Shown piece by piece: positions 25,065 to 34,074 of a DNA stretch of 45,951 nt; within the stretch, counting starts at the first letter, position 1, and each line of letters starts with the position of its first letter. This stretch comes from UBA7328 sp036479115 (GTDB taxonomy: Bacteria; Bacteroidota; Bacteroidia; Chitinophagales; Saprospiraceae): contig JAZGFD010000186.1 in assembly GCA_036479115.1 (NCBI GenBank), forward strand, positions 1-45,951. The letters run 5' to 3'. The notes beneath the pieces were generated by a model, which was given only the letters and a program-made list of their open reading frames with translations, searched no databases and was not told where the DNA came from. Both the position numbers and the translations under genes were made by a program.

Positions 25065-25129
25065 ACTATATAATTAATATTTATATGGTTTGAAAATTAG
25101 CTTTCTTTCCCTAAAATTGAAAAGCTACC

Positions 25130-25250
25130 AAAGGCATTTTTTTTCATAGTTCTGCTATGTCTAAAATGGGCTTTATCAAGCAAAAAAATATCAATTACTT
25201 ACCTATTCTGATTGGTATACTGGCCTTAAAAGCACCCACCTGAGTAGGTA
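25130..25250 (+). repeat. Truncated family C element
   Basis: The right two thirds of family C are present (a CATAGTTCTGCTATG block, then AAAAGCACCCACCTGAGTAG). The left end is missing. The right end runs directly into a family D element at 25248. Confidence 0.6.
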
Positions 25251-25410
25251 GTACTCAATATTGGTATCATCGTAGAAAGGCTGAAGGGCTTTAAGCTGAA
25301 TTGCCAAGGGCAATGCCCATGGTTGGGTAACGATTGTTGTGATTTGGCGGCATATTTGACCCAAAAATGATGGCAACTCTTTCTGGTCACTCAAGATATT
25401 GAAGACTTAC
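25248..25410 (-). mobile_element. Family D element (D2)
   Basis: About 163 bp in the same orientation as D1, with GGCTGAAG, AAGCTGAAT, GCCAAGGGCAATGCCC and CAAAAATGATGGCAA blocks. The left end reads GTAGTACTCAATATT and the right end GATATTGAAGACTTAC. A short direct repeat of GAAGACTTACC just past the right end (25401-25423) may be a duplication scar. Confidence 0.6.
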
Positions 25411-25423
25411 CTGAAGACTTACC

Positions 25424-25618
25424 AATGTTCGGTCTACTCTGAAAGCTTACAAAAGCAAAAAAAAAATCTTCGACAAGCTCTGAATAAATCTTTTGACGAA
25501 CTTTACATTCTTCTCAAATCGCTGATACTCAGGCATCACCGAATCTCAAAAAATGCATAATTCATGCAAAACAACTCTTTTTATAAAAAATGTTAGTTTC
25601 CATAGTAGACTCAATGCT
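25424..25618 (-). mobile_element. Family A MITE, long form (A7)
   Basis: The element (25430-25612, 183 bp) carries the standard core GCTGATACTCAGGCATCACC. Ends: CGGTCTACTCTGAAA on the left (the first bases altered) and GAGTCTACTATGGAAAC read inward from the right. Flanks AATGTT (25424-25429) and AATGCT (25613-25618) agree at 5 of 6 positions. Confidence 0.8.
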
Positions 25619-25640
25619 CTAATTTTCAAGGGTGTAGGAA

Positions 25641-25672
25641 TAAAAAAAGCACATCCTATTATAAGGATATGC
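25641..25672 (-). terminator. Rho-independent terminator of the secreted-protein gene
   Basis: On the minus strand a 9-bp stem (GCATATCCT pairing with AGGATGTGC, one G-U) with a 6-base loop is followed by seven Ts. It lies 53 bp beyond the stop codon of the gene at 25725. Confidence 0.8.
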
Positions 25673-25724
25673 TTCACTAACAAATTGCTAAATCAAGAAC
25701 TGAACTATGATTCTTATATTTCTT

Positions 25725-26324
25725 TTAGTCGTTTAAACTGGCTAATTCTTCATTATACTCTAAGTCGGTAAGAGTAGCAGGTAATAATAAATTTTCATGG
25801 GTTGGTGTTGATTCTATTTGAGTATAAGCCCTGCTATATCTATTAGTATGTGCTTCATCTGCTAATACAATGTCTTCTGAAGTTGTCCCAGATGAAAGCT
25901 TAGTAAAACATATTGATTGTACTGTAATTGTATTATGAGCATCAACTACACCATCAAATAGATAATCGTAATCAAGATTAACATTGTAATTGATATACCC
26001 AAGATCATTTTCGAAGTGTAATTGATTCTGTCCTAATTTACTTAAATGTCTTTTATCCGTTACTACTTCAAGACTATACGAACTGGTAGAAGCATCCTCC
26101 GATAACGCTGCTTTATGGAAAGCTAATTTTTTAGAGTTATAAAACAATCTGACGTTCTGGCCTAATATTTTCAGTTCTTCATTGCTGTGATTGGTAACTT
26201 CCACATTTGCACATACTGAAAGTTCATTTTCAGTGACTATGTTAATATGAGTAGAAAGTTCTGTCTGAGCAAGAACAAAAACTTGAGTGATCATTGCGAA
26301 AAGAATAAATGTTACTGTCTTCAT
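25725..26324 (-). CDS. Secreted protein of unknown function
   Basis: A 199-residue protein when started at the Met at 26324, which places a clean signal peptide (residues 1-20, ending near VLAQ) at the N terminus; the Met at 26342 would add six residues before it. The mature part is beta-rich with a VCANVEVTNHSNE stretch and an NVRLFYNSKKLAF stretch, reminiscent of cohesin-like or adhesin beta sandwiches in Bacteroidota, but no family can be named. There is no C-terminal sorting domain of the Por type that I can see. It has its own terminator downstream. Confidence 0.7.
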   Translation of the reverse strand: MKTVTFILFAMITQVFVLAQTELSTHINIVTENELSVCANVEVTNHSNEELKILGQNVRLFYNSKKLAFHKAALSEDASTSSYSLEVVTDKRHLSKLGQNQLHFENDLGYINYNVNLDYDYLFDGVVDAHNTITVQSICFTKLSSGTTSEDIVLADEAHTNRYSRAYTQIESTPTHENLLLPATLTDLEYNEELASLND

Positions 26325-26342
26325 ATTTTTATTTTTCAGCAT

Positions 26343-26492
26343 TATATTTAGCCGATACTATATATTAGACATAATAACCTCTATTACTCCCTTATCCCAT
26401 TTATGGTAATTATTAGATGATAATAATCTTTAATTTAAAATTACTATAAAATTAGTCCCTTGAAACATAGAAATCAACTTTTTAAATAAAGG
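26343..26492. other. Leader region of the secreted-protein gene
   Basis: 150 bp of A+T-rich sequence with no gene. No good match to the TAnnTTTG promoter was seen in the direction of the secreted-protein gene. Confidence 0.4.
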
Positions 26493-26727
26493 GTAACTAC
26501 CCAGTTAGCATCAATTTTGTATAAAAAACTCTTTTATCACTATACTTCGGCAATTTATGTCTCAAATCGAAGATGAGGCAACACAATCGAGATTCACTAA
26601 CACATAAAACAAAATAGTAATAGCGCTGCGAGGAATCCAAAAATAGCCTGTGCGTCGTAATAAAATAGTAATTTTTACCTGCTTGTTTGGCAGAAAGGTC
26701 TCAAAAGCACACCACAGGAGTAGTTAC
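26493..26727 (+). mobile_element. Family C element, long divergent form (C3)
   Basis: It begins GTAACTACCCAG and ends GAGTAGTTAC, the family C ends, but is 235 bp rather than about 160. The right part keeps GTCTCAAAAGCAC; the interior is different from the short copies and resembles the worn sequence at 19545-19612. No target duplication is evident. Confidence 0.6.
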
Positions 26728-26795
26728 GCTTGAGATAGCATCGGCGTTCTTTCTATTGCGAAGAGATCAAATTGACATAATGTGGAGCCACAATA

Positions 26796-27791
26796 TCATT
26801 TATTTAAAAAACTAACAGTTCTTAATCGAGCATTATTCTGCACGTTGAAATAAAATAGGTTATAATCCAAAATATGGTAGTTTGTCCATTTAAATAGAAA
26901 TGAAAATGGGAACTTTGGTCTACACACATACAATATGCCATCTTTTGACTCTGCTTCTAGTGCATTCGTATGAATCTTATTAAATCTTTTGAAAATAGCT
27001 CCCAAATGTCTTTCTTTTCCTCCCGCCTTATTGTTGTCATCCCAGGTTAAAGGATTCGTCGCTACAAATTCATTTCCTATAGGAAAATAACTTGGAGGAT
27101 CAAAATCTCTTCTTATTGTGCGCCATGATGTAAAGCACCCAGTTTCTTGAGGTGAAGCGCATGGCTGTATCTGGGAAAACTCATCCTGTTTTACATCCAT
27201 TCCCACTAAGTATGCTACTACCAGCCTTTCTTGAATACTCTTGTCCATTTGTATTACTTCTTTTATCAATCTTTTGCCATGTGTAGTTCCTTGGCTGTGA
27301 GTAGCGAGAATATAAGGTTTTCCATCGTTAAAGTTTTCAATAAAATGAAGGAAGGCTGCTTTAACATCATCATATGCTATGTCAAAAATTTCTTGACGTT
27401 TGTCTCCGATTGGAAGCCAATAAGCGCCAATATGTGCTTGCCTATATCGAGGAGCATAAATTTTCCCAATTTGATTAAATATACTGGCTTGATTTTTTAT
27501 CACATAGCTATCTGTTCTTTTATTTAAAAATGTATTTCCAAGGTCTGCATTCCACCCTTTCCTATCTTTTTCAGTAAAAGAAGTAGGGTGAATAAAAAAA
27601 ATATCCACATCGAGTAAATTATCTACGTTAATTTTTCCCTTTCCTGGCACTGCAAGTGCTGGACTGTCTTTGTTAGGATGAGCTGCCCAATATTTTAGTT
27701 GGCTGTAGTCAGGTGCAATTGGTATTGTGTTTCTCTGTCCTATCGAAAGGTATGCAATGGATAGAAATAATATTGTGATTCTAAAGGACAT
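26796..27791 (-). CDS. DUF3089 alpha/beta-hydrolase-like secreted protein
   Basis: A 331-residue protein with an N-terminal signal-like segment (4-18). The family markers are VDIFFIHPTSF (62-72), YAPRYRQAHIGAY (112-124) and the nucleophile elbow THSQGTTHG with S166. DUF3089 proteins have the alpha/beta-hydrolase fold; the reaction is not known. Export to the periplasm or surface is likely from the signal. It is a single gene, bounded by a family C element on each side. Confidence 0.85.
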   Translation of the reverse strand: MSFRITILFLSIAYLSIGQRNTIPIAPDYSQLKYWAAHPNKDSPALAVPGKGKINVDNLLDVDIFFIHPTSFTEKDRKGWNADLGNTFLNKRTDSYVIKNQASIFNQIGKIYAPRYRQAHIGAYWLPIGDKRQEIFDIAYDDVKAAFLHFIENFNDGKPYILATHSQGTTHGKRLIKEVIQMDKSIQERLVVAYLVGMDVKQDEFSQIQPCASPQETGCFTSWRTIRRDFDPPSYFPIGNEFVATNPLTWDDNNKAGGKERHLGAIFKRFNKIHTNALEAESKDGILYVCRPKFPFSFLFKWTNYHILDYNLFYFNVQNNARLRTVSFLNK

Positions 27792-27812
27792 AATGCTATT
27801 AAAATTTATATA

Positions 27813-27984
27813 ATAAATTCGTAACTACTAAGGAGCCAATTTTGGATGAAAAAAAAACTTTTTCTACCATATTTTTGCTATTTTTTTCGTCATGACTCTG
27901 CTATGCTTTAAAAAATGAGGCTATATCTGGCAAAAAGTAACAATCTTTTATCTCAAAACGTCCACATGGGTAGTTTCAATAATT
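27813..27984 (+). mobile_element. Family C MITE (C4)
   Basis: About 158 bp (27820-27977). The left end reads CGTAACTACTAAGGAGCC and the right end CATGGGTAGTTTC, with two altered bases. The interior matches C2, including CTACCATATTTTTGC and TGACTCTGCTATGC. Flanks ATAAATT and AATAATT resemble each other only loosely. Confidence 0.72.
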
Positions 27985-28029
27985 CTTGAATAAAACGATA
28001 GTAACTCTACCTTATTTGATGTCTATCAA

Positions 28030-29070
28030 TTAACAAAAGTGAAAAACTTCACTATCTTTTGTCATAATAGCAGGATGGACACTTATCATTTTTTTATCTT
28101 TTTGATTTGCAACCACTATTAGTACTTGACACTGGCTCTTTAGGTTGAGATTTTTTGGGTTTTCTAATGTTATTCCATAAATGTCCCTGCCTATTTTCTT
28201 AGAATTATTACAAACCCAAGTGAAAGCAATACCTTTTTCTTGTAGGCTAGCAGCTACTTTCTTTCCTTTCTTTCCTGCTCCCCAAATTATCAGTCTCTTT
28301 TTTACATCATAGTCTATTGTCACAAAGTATTTGAGTTTTAATACTAAAAAGAAATTATCAGAATACTCTGGTAAGTTTCTGCTGCTTCTTTCTTGATGAT
28401 CCCTCCATAAATGCAATATATCAACACATGGCGTCACCCTCAACTTATTTTTATAAAACCTAAAACACAAATCATAATCTTCTGGGTAAATATCGGAGTC
28501 AAAAGCTTCACAATTCACTAAGTCTGACTTATGAAGCATCCAGCAAGGAGAAGGGATAACACATTCTTTATAAATTTCTTTAAAATTATCACCTTTACTA
28601 GTAAGGCCATTTAACCATAGGGCGTATTTTTTATACCCTTCGCCAAGTTCATCATTAGAAAAATACCTCACACCACCTACAGCAATGCTACCCTCCCCTG
28701 CCTGCAAGATATTTTTTTTTAATATTTTTAGTTTCGACATTGTCATTATATCGTCAGCATCCATTCTGGTGATAAGGCTACCTCGTGCGCATTTTAGTGC
28801 TGTCCTCAGCGCTCTTATTATACCATTTCCTTTATTTTGTATAGCTTTTATTCGACTATCACTACGAGAATAGGAAGTAAGAATTTCAAAACTACTGTCA
28901 CTAGAATGATCATTTATGGCAATTAATTCCCAATTTCCCTCAGCTTGATTAATGATACTGTCTATGCACTCGTTTAAGAAAATTTCTGCATTTTTTACTG
29001 GCATTAAGATACTTATCAAAGGGTTACTCTCTGCCTTGTCATCAATTTGTCCTTTAATAGGCATGATCAT
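28030..29070 (-). CDS. Family 2 glycosyltransferase with C-terminal Rossmann-like domain
   Basis: A 346-residue protein. Residues about 17-235 are a GT-A fold: ISILMPVKNAEIFLNEC at the start, INDHSSDSS, and the metal-binding MDADD at 103-107; EDYDLCFRFYKNKL is the acceptor-side motif. It would transfer a sugar from a nucleotide donor at the cytosolic face of the inner membrane. After residue about 262 a second domain begins with IIWGAGKKGKKVAASL, a nucleotide-binding-like Rossmann start, seen also in some fusion glycosyltransferases. No polysaccharide cluster surrounds it, so the acceptor is unknown. Two nearby Met codons (29070, 29064) are possible starts. Confidence 0.85.
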   Translation of the reverse strand: MIMPIKGQIDDKAESNPLISILMPVKNAEIFLNECIDSIINQAEGNWELIAINDHSSDSSFEILTSYSRSDSRIKAIQNKGNGIIRALRTALKCARGSLITRMDADDIMTMSKLKILKKNILQAGEGSIAVGGVRYFSNDELGEGYKKYALWLNGLTSKGDNFKEIYKECVIPSPCWMLHKSDLVNCEAFDSDIYPEDYDLCFRFYKNKLRVTPCVDILHLWRDHQERSSRNLPEYSDNFFLVLKLKYFVTIDYDVKKRLIIWGAGKKGKKVAASLQEKGIAFTWVCNNSKKIGRDIYGITLENPKNLNLKSQCQVLIVVANQKDKKMISVHPAIMTKDSEVFHFC

Positions 29071-29284
29071 TTAAATTATTTTTAGATCGTGAAAATTTTC
29101 ATTAATTTGTAGTTGCATACAAATGAGGCTATTTAAAAAGTATCTCTGCGGCTAAAGATGGCATTTTGTAATATTTTTTCATTGCCAACCTTCAATATAT
29201 AACGAAGGCTATGAATATTAAAATTTATATATTATTGATAGTTTCGCTTCTGTATGCGAAAGACATCATGACATTTAATCGTTT
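29071..29284. other. Intergenic stretch with a short signal-peptide-like frame
   Basis: A 25-codon plus-strand frame (29211-29288) starts with a typical export signal (MNIKIYILLIVSLLYA) and runs into the family C element that begins at 29285, where it stops. A small hairpin (CCTTC/GAAGG) lies just before it. It may be the start of a secreted-protein gene cut by the insertion, or chance. Confidence 0.25.
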
Positions 29285-29380
29285 GTGACTATTCAGGTGA
29301 AGCCAATTTTGGATAAAAAATTTCTTTTTCTACCATAATTTAGTTTTTTTTCGCCATAGCTCGCCCACCTGAGTAGTTGC
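29285..29380 (+). mobile_element. Family C MITE, internally deleted (C5)
   Basis: A 96-bp form with left end GTGACTATTCAGGTG and right end CACCTGAGTAGTTGC; the inverted match continues outward by GTTT/AAAC. The middle joins the GCCATAGCTC block directly to the right end. It lies 32 bp before the start codon of the peptidase gene. Confidence 0.72.
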
Positions 29381-29412
29381 AAACATTTTTAGAACAAAAA
29401 ATAATAATTCCA

Positions 29413-30915
29413 ATGAGATATCTACTTTTATTCATTTCAATATTTTTTTTCTCTTTAATTTTTTCACAAGATAAAAGTCCAAACATGGAGGCCAATATCA
29501 GCCTCCCCGCAGAATCAAAAGTTGTCACTACTCATACTATAAAAATTAAGGGACAAAGAGTACCTTATATAGCTACTGTAGGAACGCAACCTGTTTGGGA
29601 TAAAGAAGGAAAAGCAATTGCTTCCCTTTTTTACACCTACTATCAACGATCAGATGTGTCAAACAAAGATAATCGACCTCTAGTAATTTCTTTTAATGGT
29701 GGGCCAGGATCAGCCTCCGTATGGATGCACATCGCGTATACTGGTCCGAAAATTCTAAAAATAAATGATGAAGGTTTTCCAATACAACCATATGGCATAA
29801 AAGACAACCCTTTTTCTATCCTTGATGTAGCTGACATTGTCTTTATTAACCCAGTAAATACAGGATATTCAAGAATATTAGATAAAGAAGTAGACGCAAA
29901 AAAGACATTCTTTGGAGTCAATCAAGATATTAAGTACTTGGCTGAATGGGTAAATACATTTGTGACAAGAGCCAATAGATGGAATTCACCAAAATATCTT
30001 ATTGGTGAAAGCTACGGTACTACTAGAGTATCAGGACTTGCACTTGAGTTACAGCAACGACAATGGATGTATCTTAATGGAGTAATACTTGTATCTCCCA
30101 CAGAAATAGGTATTAAAAGAGATGGGCCTGTAATAGTAGCCAATAGACTACCCTATTTTGCAGCGGCAGCATGGTACCATAAAGCACTACATCCAGACTT
30201 ACAAAGTAAAGACTTACTTGAAGTATTGGAACTGGCAGAAAAGTATACTGTATCTCATCTCCTTCCTGCCTTATGGAAGGGTGGGTTTATCTCAGATGCT
30301 GAAAAAATGGCTGTAGCCGAAAAAATGTCATATTATTCAGGTCTCAAAGTTAAAAGTATTCTTCAAAATAACCTTGACGTTTCTACATCATTTTTTTGGA
30401 AAGATCTCTTGCGAGAGAAATCAGGATATACAATAGGTCGATTGGATTCTAGGTATCTTGGCCTCGATGAAAGTGAAGCAGGTATAAGACCAGATTACAG
30501 CTCAGAATTGACCTCATGGTTGCATTCTTTCACCCCTGCAATAAATCATTATTTTCGAAATCACTTAAAATACGAGACCGATATAAAGTACAATATGTTT
30601 GGCCCTGTGCGCCCTTGGGACAGAACAGGTGATAGATCAGGACAAAACTTAAGACAGGCAATGGCCCAAAACCCATACTTAAAAGTTATGGTACAATCAG
30701 GGTACTACGATGGTGCCACTACTTACTTTAATGCCAAATACTCCATGTGGCATATCGATCCTAGTGGAAAAATGAAAGATCGTCTTCGTTTTGAAGGATA
30801 TAGATCAGGGCATATGATGTATCTCCGGTATGAAGATTTGGAAAATGCAAATGGCCATATTAGGGAATTTATAAAAGAATCACTGCCTAAAGCTGGCCAA
30901 GCTGCTCAATATTAA
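29413..30915 (+). CDS. S10-family serine carboxypeptidase-like protein
   Basis: A 500-residue secreted protein if started at the Met at 29413, where the signal peptide (about residues 2-18) begins; an in-frame Met at 29377 would add 12 residues taken from the repeat flank. Peptidase S10 features are SFNGGPGSASVW (about 93-104), GESYGTTR with the catalytic serine near residue 200, an aspartate in SGYYDGATTYF and the histidine in RSGHMMYL. S10 enzymes remove C-terminal residues. The upstream family C element is only 32 bp away, so any promoter must lie in or beyond that repeat. Confidence 0.9.
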   Translation: MRYLLLFISIFFFSLIFSQDKSPNMEANISLPAESKVVTTHTIKIKGQRVPYIATVGTQPVWDKEGKAIASLFYTYYQRSDVSNKDNRPLVISFNGGPGSASVWMHIAYTGPKILKINDEGFPIQPYGIKDNPFSILDVADIVFINPVNTGYSRILDKEVDAKKTFFGVNQDIKYLAEWVNTFVTRANRWNSPKYLIGESYGTTRVSGLALELQQRQWMYLNGVILVSPTEIGIKRDGPVIVANRLPYFAAAAWYHKALHPDLQSKDLLEVLELAEKYTVSHLLPALWKGGFISDAEKMAVAEKMSYYSGLKVKSILQNNLDVSTSFFWKDLLREKSGYTIGRLDSRYLGLDESEAGIRPDYSSELTSWLHSFTPAINHYFRNHLKYETDIKYNMFGPVRPWDRTGDRSGQNLRQAMAQNPYLKVMVQSGYYDGATTYFNAKYSMWHIDPSGKMKDRLRFEGYRSGHMMYLRYEDLENANGHIREFIKESLPKAGQAAQY

Positions 30916-30981
30916 AAAGTCATGAGTGGATTGGGGAGTATAAATGAGTGATTCATCAAATCATTTACAATGATATATAGT

Positions 30982-31143
30982 GTCTGAACGAAAACTTATC
31001 AAAATTAGAAAAAGGTCTTTTAGCGATATTTTCATTTTTTTCAACTCGCTCATTCTCAGGCATTACCGAATCTTAAGAAATGCAAATTTATTTCATGTAA
31101 AACAACTCTTTTTATAAATAATATTAGTTTACTGAGTGGACTC
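30982..31143 (-). mobile_element. Family A element, variant end (A8)
   Basis: 162 bp with the variant end GTCTGAACG on the left and the standard GAGTGGACTC on the right. The core is TCTCAGGCATTACCGAATC. The left border continues ATAGT outward as in A1 and A6. No clean target duplication is seen. Confidence 0.68.
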
Positions 31144-31214
31144 AATTACTATTTGCAAACATTTTGACATAACATGATTTGGATATAACCTATCTTCGTA
31201 TTACAATCAATAGG

Positions 31215-32066
31215 ATGAGAGATGAATTTCTAGATAAAATATTCAAACAGCACCAATCCTGTAAATCTTGCCCCTCAAAACGTGAAGTAAGTGATTTTTT
31301 CGTAAATCTTCTTGGTGTACTTTACGCCGATTATTCTGATCAAGAAATATCCTCTCGAGAGGCCATAGATGTCAATTTGAAACAATTAAAGTTGGATTTG
31401 GAAGCTCTAATAGGAGGAACTGTTAGTGACATAAATTCTGATCAGAATAAATCAAAAATTTTCTTTAACAGGCTTGAAAATATTTATGATGCCCTTAATA
31501 AGGATGTAGATGCCATAAATATGGGTGATCCTGCTGCAAAAAACAGAAGGGAGGTGATAAGAAGTTATCCTGGATTTTATGCTATAGCAGCATATCGTAT
31601 AGCAAATGAAATGCACAATCTTAATGTAGTTGATCTCCCGCGAATCATCACAGAACATGCCCACAGTCAAACCGGAATAGACATACACCCAGCAGCCACG
31701 ATAGGTGAATATTTTTGCATTGACCATGGTACAGGAATCGTTATTGGAGCTACAACAGAAATTGGTAAAAATGTAAAGATTTATCAAGGGGTTACACTAG
31801 GAGCTCTAAGTGTGGATAAAAAAGACGCCAATAATAAAAGACATCCTACTATTGAAAATGGTGTAGTAATATATGCTGGAGCAACAATCTTAGGGGGAGA
31901 AACTGTAATAGGAGCCAATAGCATTATAGGTGGAAATGTATGGTTAACCAAAAGTGTAGCTCCAAATACTAAGGTATACTACCAAGCTAGAATGAGTAGC
32001 GATAAATATGAAATAGAAAATTGTGATGAATCTGACATCCATATATTTAAAGAATATAACAAGTAA
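31215..32066 (+). CDS. cysE: Serine O-acetyltransferase
   Basis: A 283-residue cytosolic enzyme if started at the ATG at 31215; a TTG at 31179 in the same frame would add 12 residues and sits close to a repeat. It acetylates serine with acetyl-CoA, the first step of cysteine synthesis. The C-terminal left-handed beta-helix shows the hexapeptide pattern, with IDHGTGIVIGATTEIG, VKIYQGVTLGAL and a later NSIIGGNVWLT. The long N-terminal helical part fits the EpsC/CysE form found in Bacteroidota. Its stop codon shares a base with the cysM start, so the two are translationally coupled. Confidence 0.94.
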   Translation: MRDEFLDKIFKQHQSCKSCPSKREVSDFFVNLLGVLYADYSDQEISSREAIDVNLKQLKLDLEALIGGTVSDINSDQNKSKIFFNRLENIYDALNKDVDAINMGDPAAKNRREVIRSYPGFYAIAAYRIANEMHNLNVVDLPRIITEHAHSQTGIDIHPAATIGEYFCIDHGTGIVIGATTEIGKNVKIYQGVTLGALSVDKKDANNKRHPTIENGVVIYAGATILGGETVIGANSIIGGNVWLTKSVAPNTKVYYQARMSSDKYEIENCDESDIHIFKEYNK

Positions 32067-32950
32067 TGGGGATGGGAATAATTGATCTTATTGGCAATAC
32101 ACCAATGGTGCAACTTAGAAATGAAAAAATTCCAAAAGGTGTATCCGTATATGCAAAGCTGGAAGGGCATAATCCAGGAGGAAGTGTAAAAGATCGAGCT
32201 GCCCTGGGAATGATAACTGGTGCTCTGGAAAAGAAAAAAATCAGAAAGGGAGATAAACTTGTAGAGGCTACAAGTGGAAACACAGGTATTGCCTTGGCCA
32301 TGATTGCTCAGCTCAAAGGCTTATATATGACATTGGTGATGACTGATGGAGCCACTAAAGAACGCATTGAAACAATGAAAGCATTTGGTGCTAAGGTGGT
32401 TCTTACACCTCAAGAAAAAACCATCGAATATTCTCGGGAATTTGCTGAAAAGATGGCCAAAGAAGATGGATATTTCATGCTAGATCAATTTTCTAATCCA
32501 GACAACTATGGTATACATTATCGTACAACTGGGCCTGAGATATGGAAAGACACAAAAGGCAAAATAACACATTTTGTATCTGCTATGGGTACTACAGGTA
32601 CGATTATGGGTGTTTCGCGGTATTTAAAAGAGAAAAATCAAAAGATTCAAATTGTAGGTACTCAACCAGAAGATGGGTCGCGAATACCTGGAATAAGAAG
32701 GTGGTCTCCAGAGTTTTTACCAAATATATTTGAAGCAAATAGAATAGATCGAACAATTGATGTGAATCAACAAGATGCAAAGAAGATGACTCAATGGCTA
32801 GCAAAACAAGAAGGTATATTTGCTGGCATGAGTAGTGGAGGTGCGGCAACCGCCGCATTAGCTGTAGCTAAAGAATTATCAGAAGGAGTAATTGTCTTTA
32901 TTGCGTGTGATAAAGGTGATAGATATTTGAGTACTGATTTGTTTAGGTGA
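32066..32950 (+). CDS. cysM: Cysteine synthase (O-acetylserine sulfhydrylase)
   Basis: A 294-residue PLP enzyme that forms cysteine from O-acetylserine and sulfide. The PLP lysine is K42 in GGSVKDRAA, the substrate loop EATSGNTG is at 67-74, and MGTTGTIMG is the phosphate-binding loop. At 294 residues with a SRIPGIRRW segment it fits the CysM-like branch. It follows cysE with a one-base overlap, so consecutive pathway steps are coupled. ung starts 46 bp later in the same direction. Confidence 0.95.
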   Translation: MGMGIIDLIGNTPMVQLRNEKIPKGVSVYAKLEGHNPGGSVKDRAALGMITGALEKKKIRKGDKLVEATSGNTGIALAMIAQLKGLYMTLVMTDGATKERIETMKAFGAKVVLTPQEKTIEYSREFAEKMAKEDGYFMLDQFSNPDNYGIHYRTTGPEIWKDTKGKITHFVSAMGTTGTIMGVSRYLKEKNQKIQIVGTQPEDGSRIPGIRRWSPEFLPNIFEANRIDRTIDVNQQDAKKMTQWLAKQEGIFAGMSSGGAATAALAVAKELSEGVIVFIACDKGDRYLSTDLFR

Positions 32951-32996
32951 CGACATCACTCTGGATCTATAAGGATAACAGGCTTACACTGAGAAT

Positions 32997-33686
32997 ATGA
33001 ATACTGAAGGTGAAAAAATACATAAATCATGGAAGAAGATACTCAAAGATGAGTTTAAACAACCATATTTTTCAGATATTAAAAATTATCTTCACATTGC
33101 TAAATCTCAAGGCATCACCATCTATCCACCGGAATCTAAAATATATAATGCATTTGACAGCACACCATTTGATAAAGTGAAAGTGATTGTAGTGGGTCAA
33201 GACCCCTATCACGGTCATGGCGAAGCAATGGGATTGAGTTTTTCCGTGCCTTATGGAAAAAGAACACCTCCCTCATTACGAAACATTTTCAAAGAATTAA
33301 AAAATGATATCGGCATGACTATCCCTTCTCATGGTGATTTAAGTGAGTGGGCTGATCAAGGTGTATTCCTATTAAATGCTATCCTCACTGTGGAACACCA
33401 GCAGGCATCATCTCATAAAAATATAGGCTGGATCACATTTACTAATGCTGTTATCAAGCACCTTTCGGTAAAAAAAGAGAATCTTGTCTTTTTACTTTGG
33501 GGTCGTTTTGCACAATCTAAGTCAGGTCTTATTGACCAATCAAAACATCATGTGCTCACAGCTGCCCATCCATCACCAATGGCTAGAGGCGGATTTTACG
33601 GCTGCAAGCATTTTTCTAAAACAAATGACATACTCAATAATATAGGACTTAAACCAATAAATTGGAATCTTGGCAAATATGAATAA
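32997..33686 (+). CDS. ung: Uracil-DNA glycosylase
   Basis: A 229-residue family 1 uracil-DNA glycosylase, the usual length. The catalytic water-activating motif GQDPYH is at 67-72 with D69, and the second motif HPSPMARGGFYGC carries H191. It removes uracil from DNA at the start of base excision repair. It sits in a run with cysE, cysM and the DUF423 gene; the last 8 bp overlap the start of the latter. Confidence 0.97.
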   Translation: MNTEGEKIHKSWKKILKDEFKQPYFSDIKNYLHIAKSQGITIYPPESKIYNAFDSTPFDKVKVIVVGQDPYHGHGEAMGLSFSVPYGKRTPPSLRNIFKELKNDIGMTIPSHGDLSEWADQGVFLLNAILTVEHQQASSHKNIGWITFTNAVIKHLSVKKENLVFLLWGRFAQSKSGLIDQSKHHVLTAAHPSPMARGGFYGCKHFSKTNDILNNIGLKPINWNLGKYE

Positions 33687-34074
33687 TTATCAAAACAAAT
33701 ATACAGGCACCGCTGCACTATTAATAGCAGTATCGATTGTCTTTGGAGCATTTGGGGCACACATTTTAATTCCTGGCTTGGAAGATAAATACATCCATAC
33801 TTTATCTACAGCAAATCAATATTTTTTCACAAATGCTCTTGGCCTTCTTGTTGTTAGTATTTTAGGAATAGAAATTAGACGAATTAAACTGACATATATT
33901 CTTATTCTTTTGGGGCTCATTTGTTTCTCTGGTTCACTTTATGTAATTGTATTATGTAAGTTCACAAGTACTAACATTCCTTCAATAGTTGGCCCTTTAA
34001 CACCTATTGGGGGTATATTTCTCATTTTGGGTTGGCTTAACCTGGCCTTTTATTATTTGTGCCTACGCAGGTAG
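33679..34074 (+). CDS. DUF423 membrane protein
   Basis: A 131-residue protein with four hydrophobic spans. SIVFGAFGAHIL is the conserved DUF423 start, and FCSGSLYVI-like and GPLTPIGGIFLILGW blocks complete the pattern. Function is unknown. The Met at 33679 is preferred over 33670 because it starts the hydrophobic region at the usual distance; both overlap ung. The last codons and stop fall in sequence that resembles a family C end. Confidence 0.88.
   Translation: MNNYQNKYTGTAALLIAVSIVFGAFGAHILIPGLEDKYIHTLSTANQYFFTNALGLLVVSILGIEIRRIKLTYILILLGLICFSGSLYVIVLCKFTSTNIPSIVGPLTPIGGIFLILGWLNLAFYYLCLRR

Noticed and set aside
29211..29288. Independent 25-residue peptide gene
   Set aside because: Only a signal-like start is present and the stop lies in a repeat; kept as an observation, not called as a gene.
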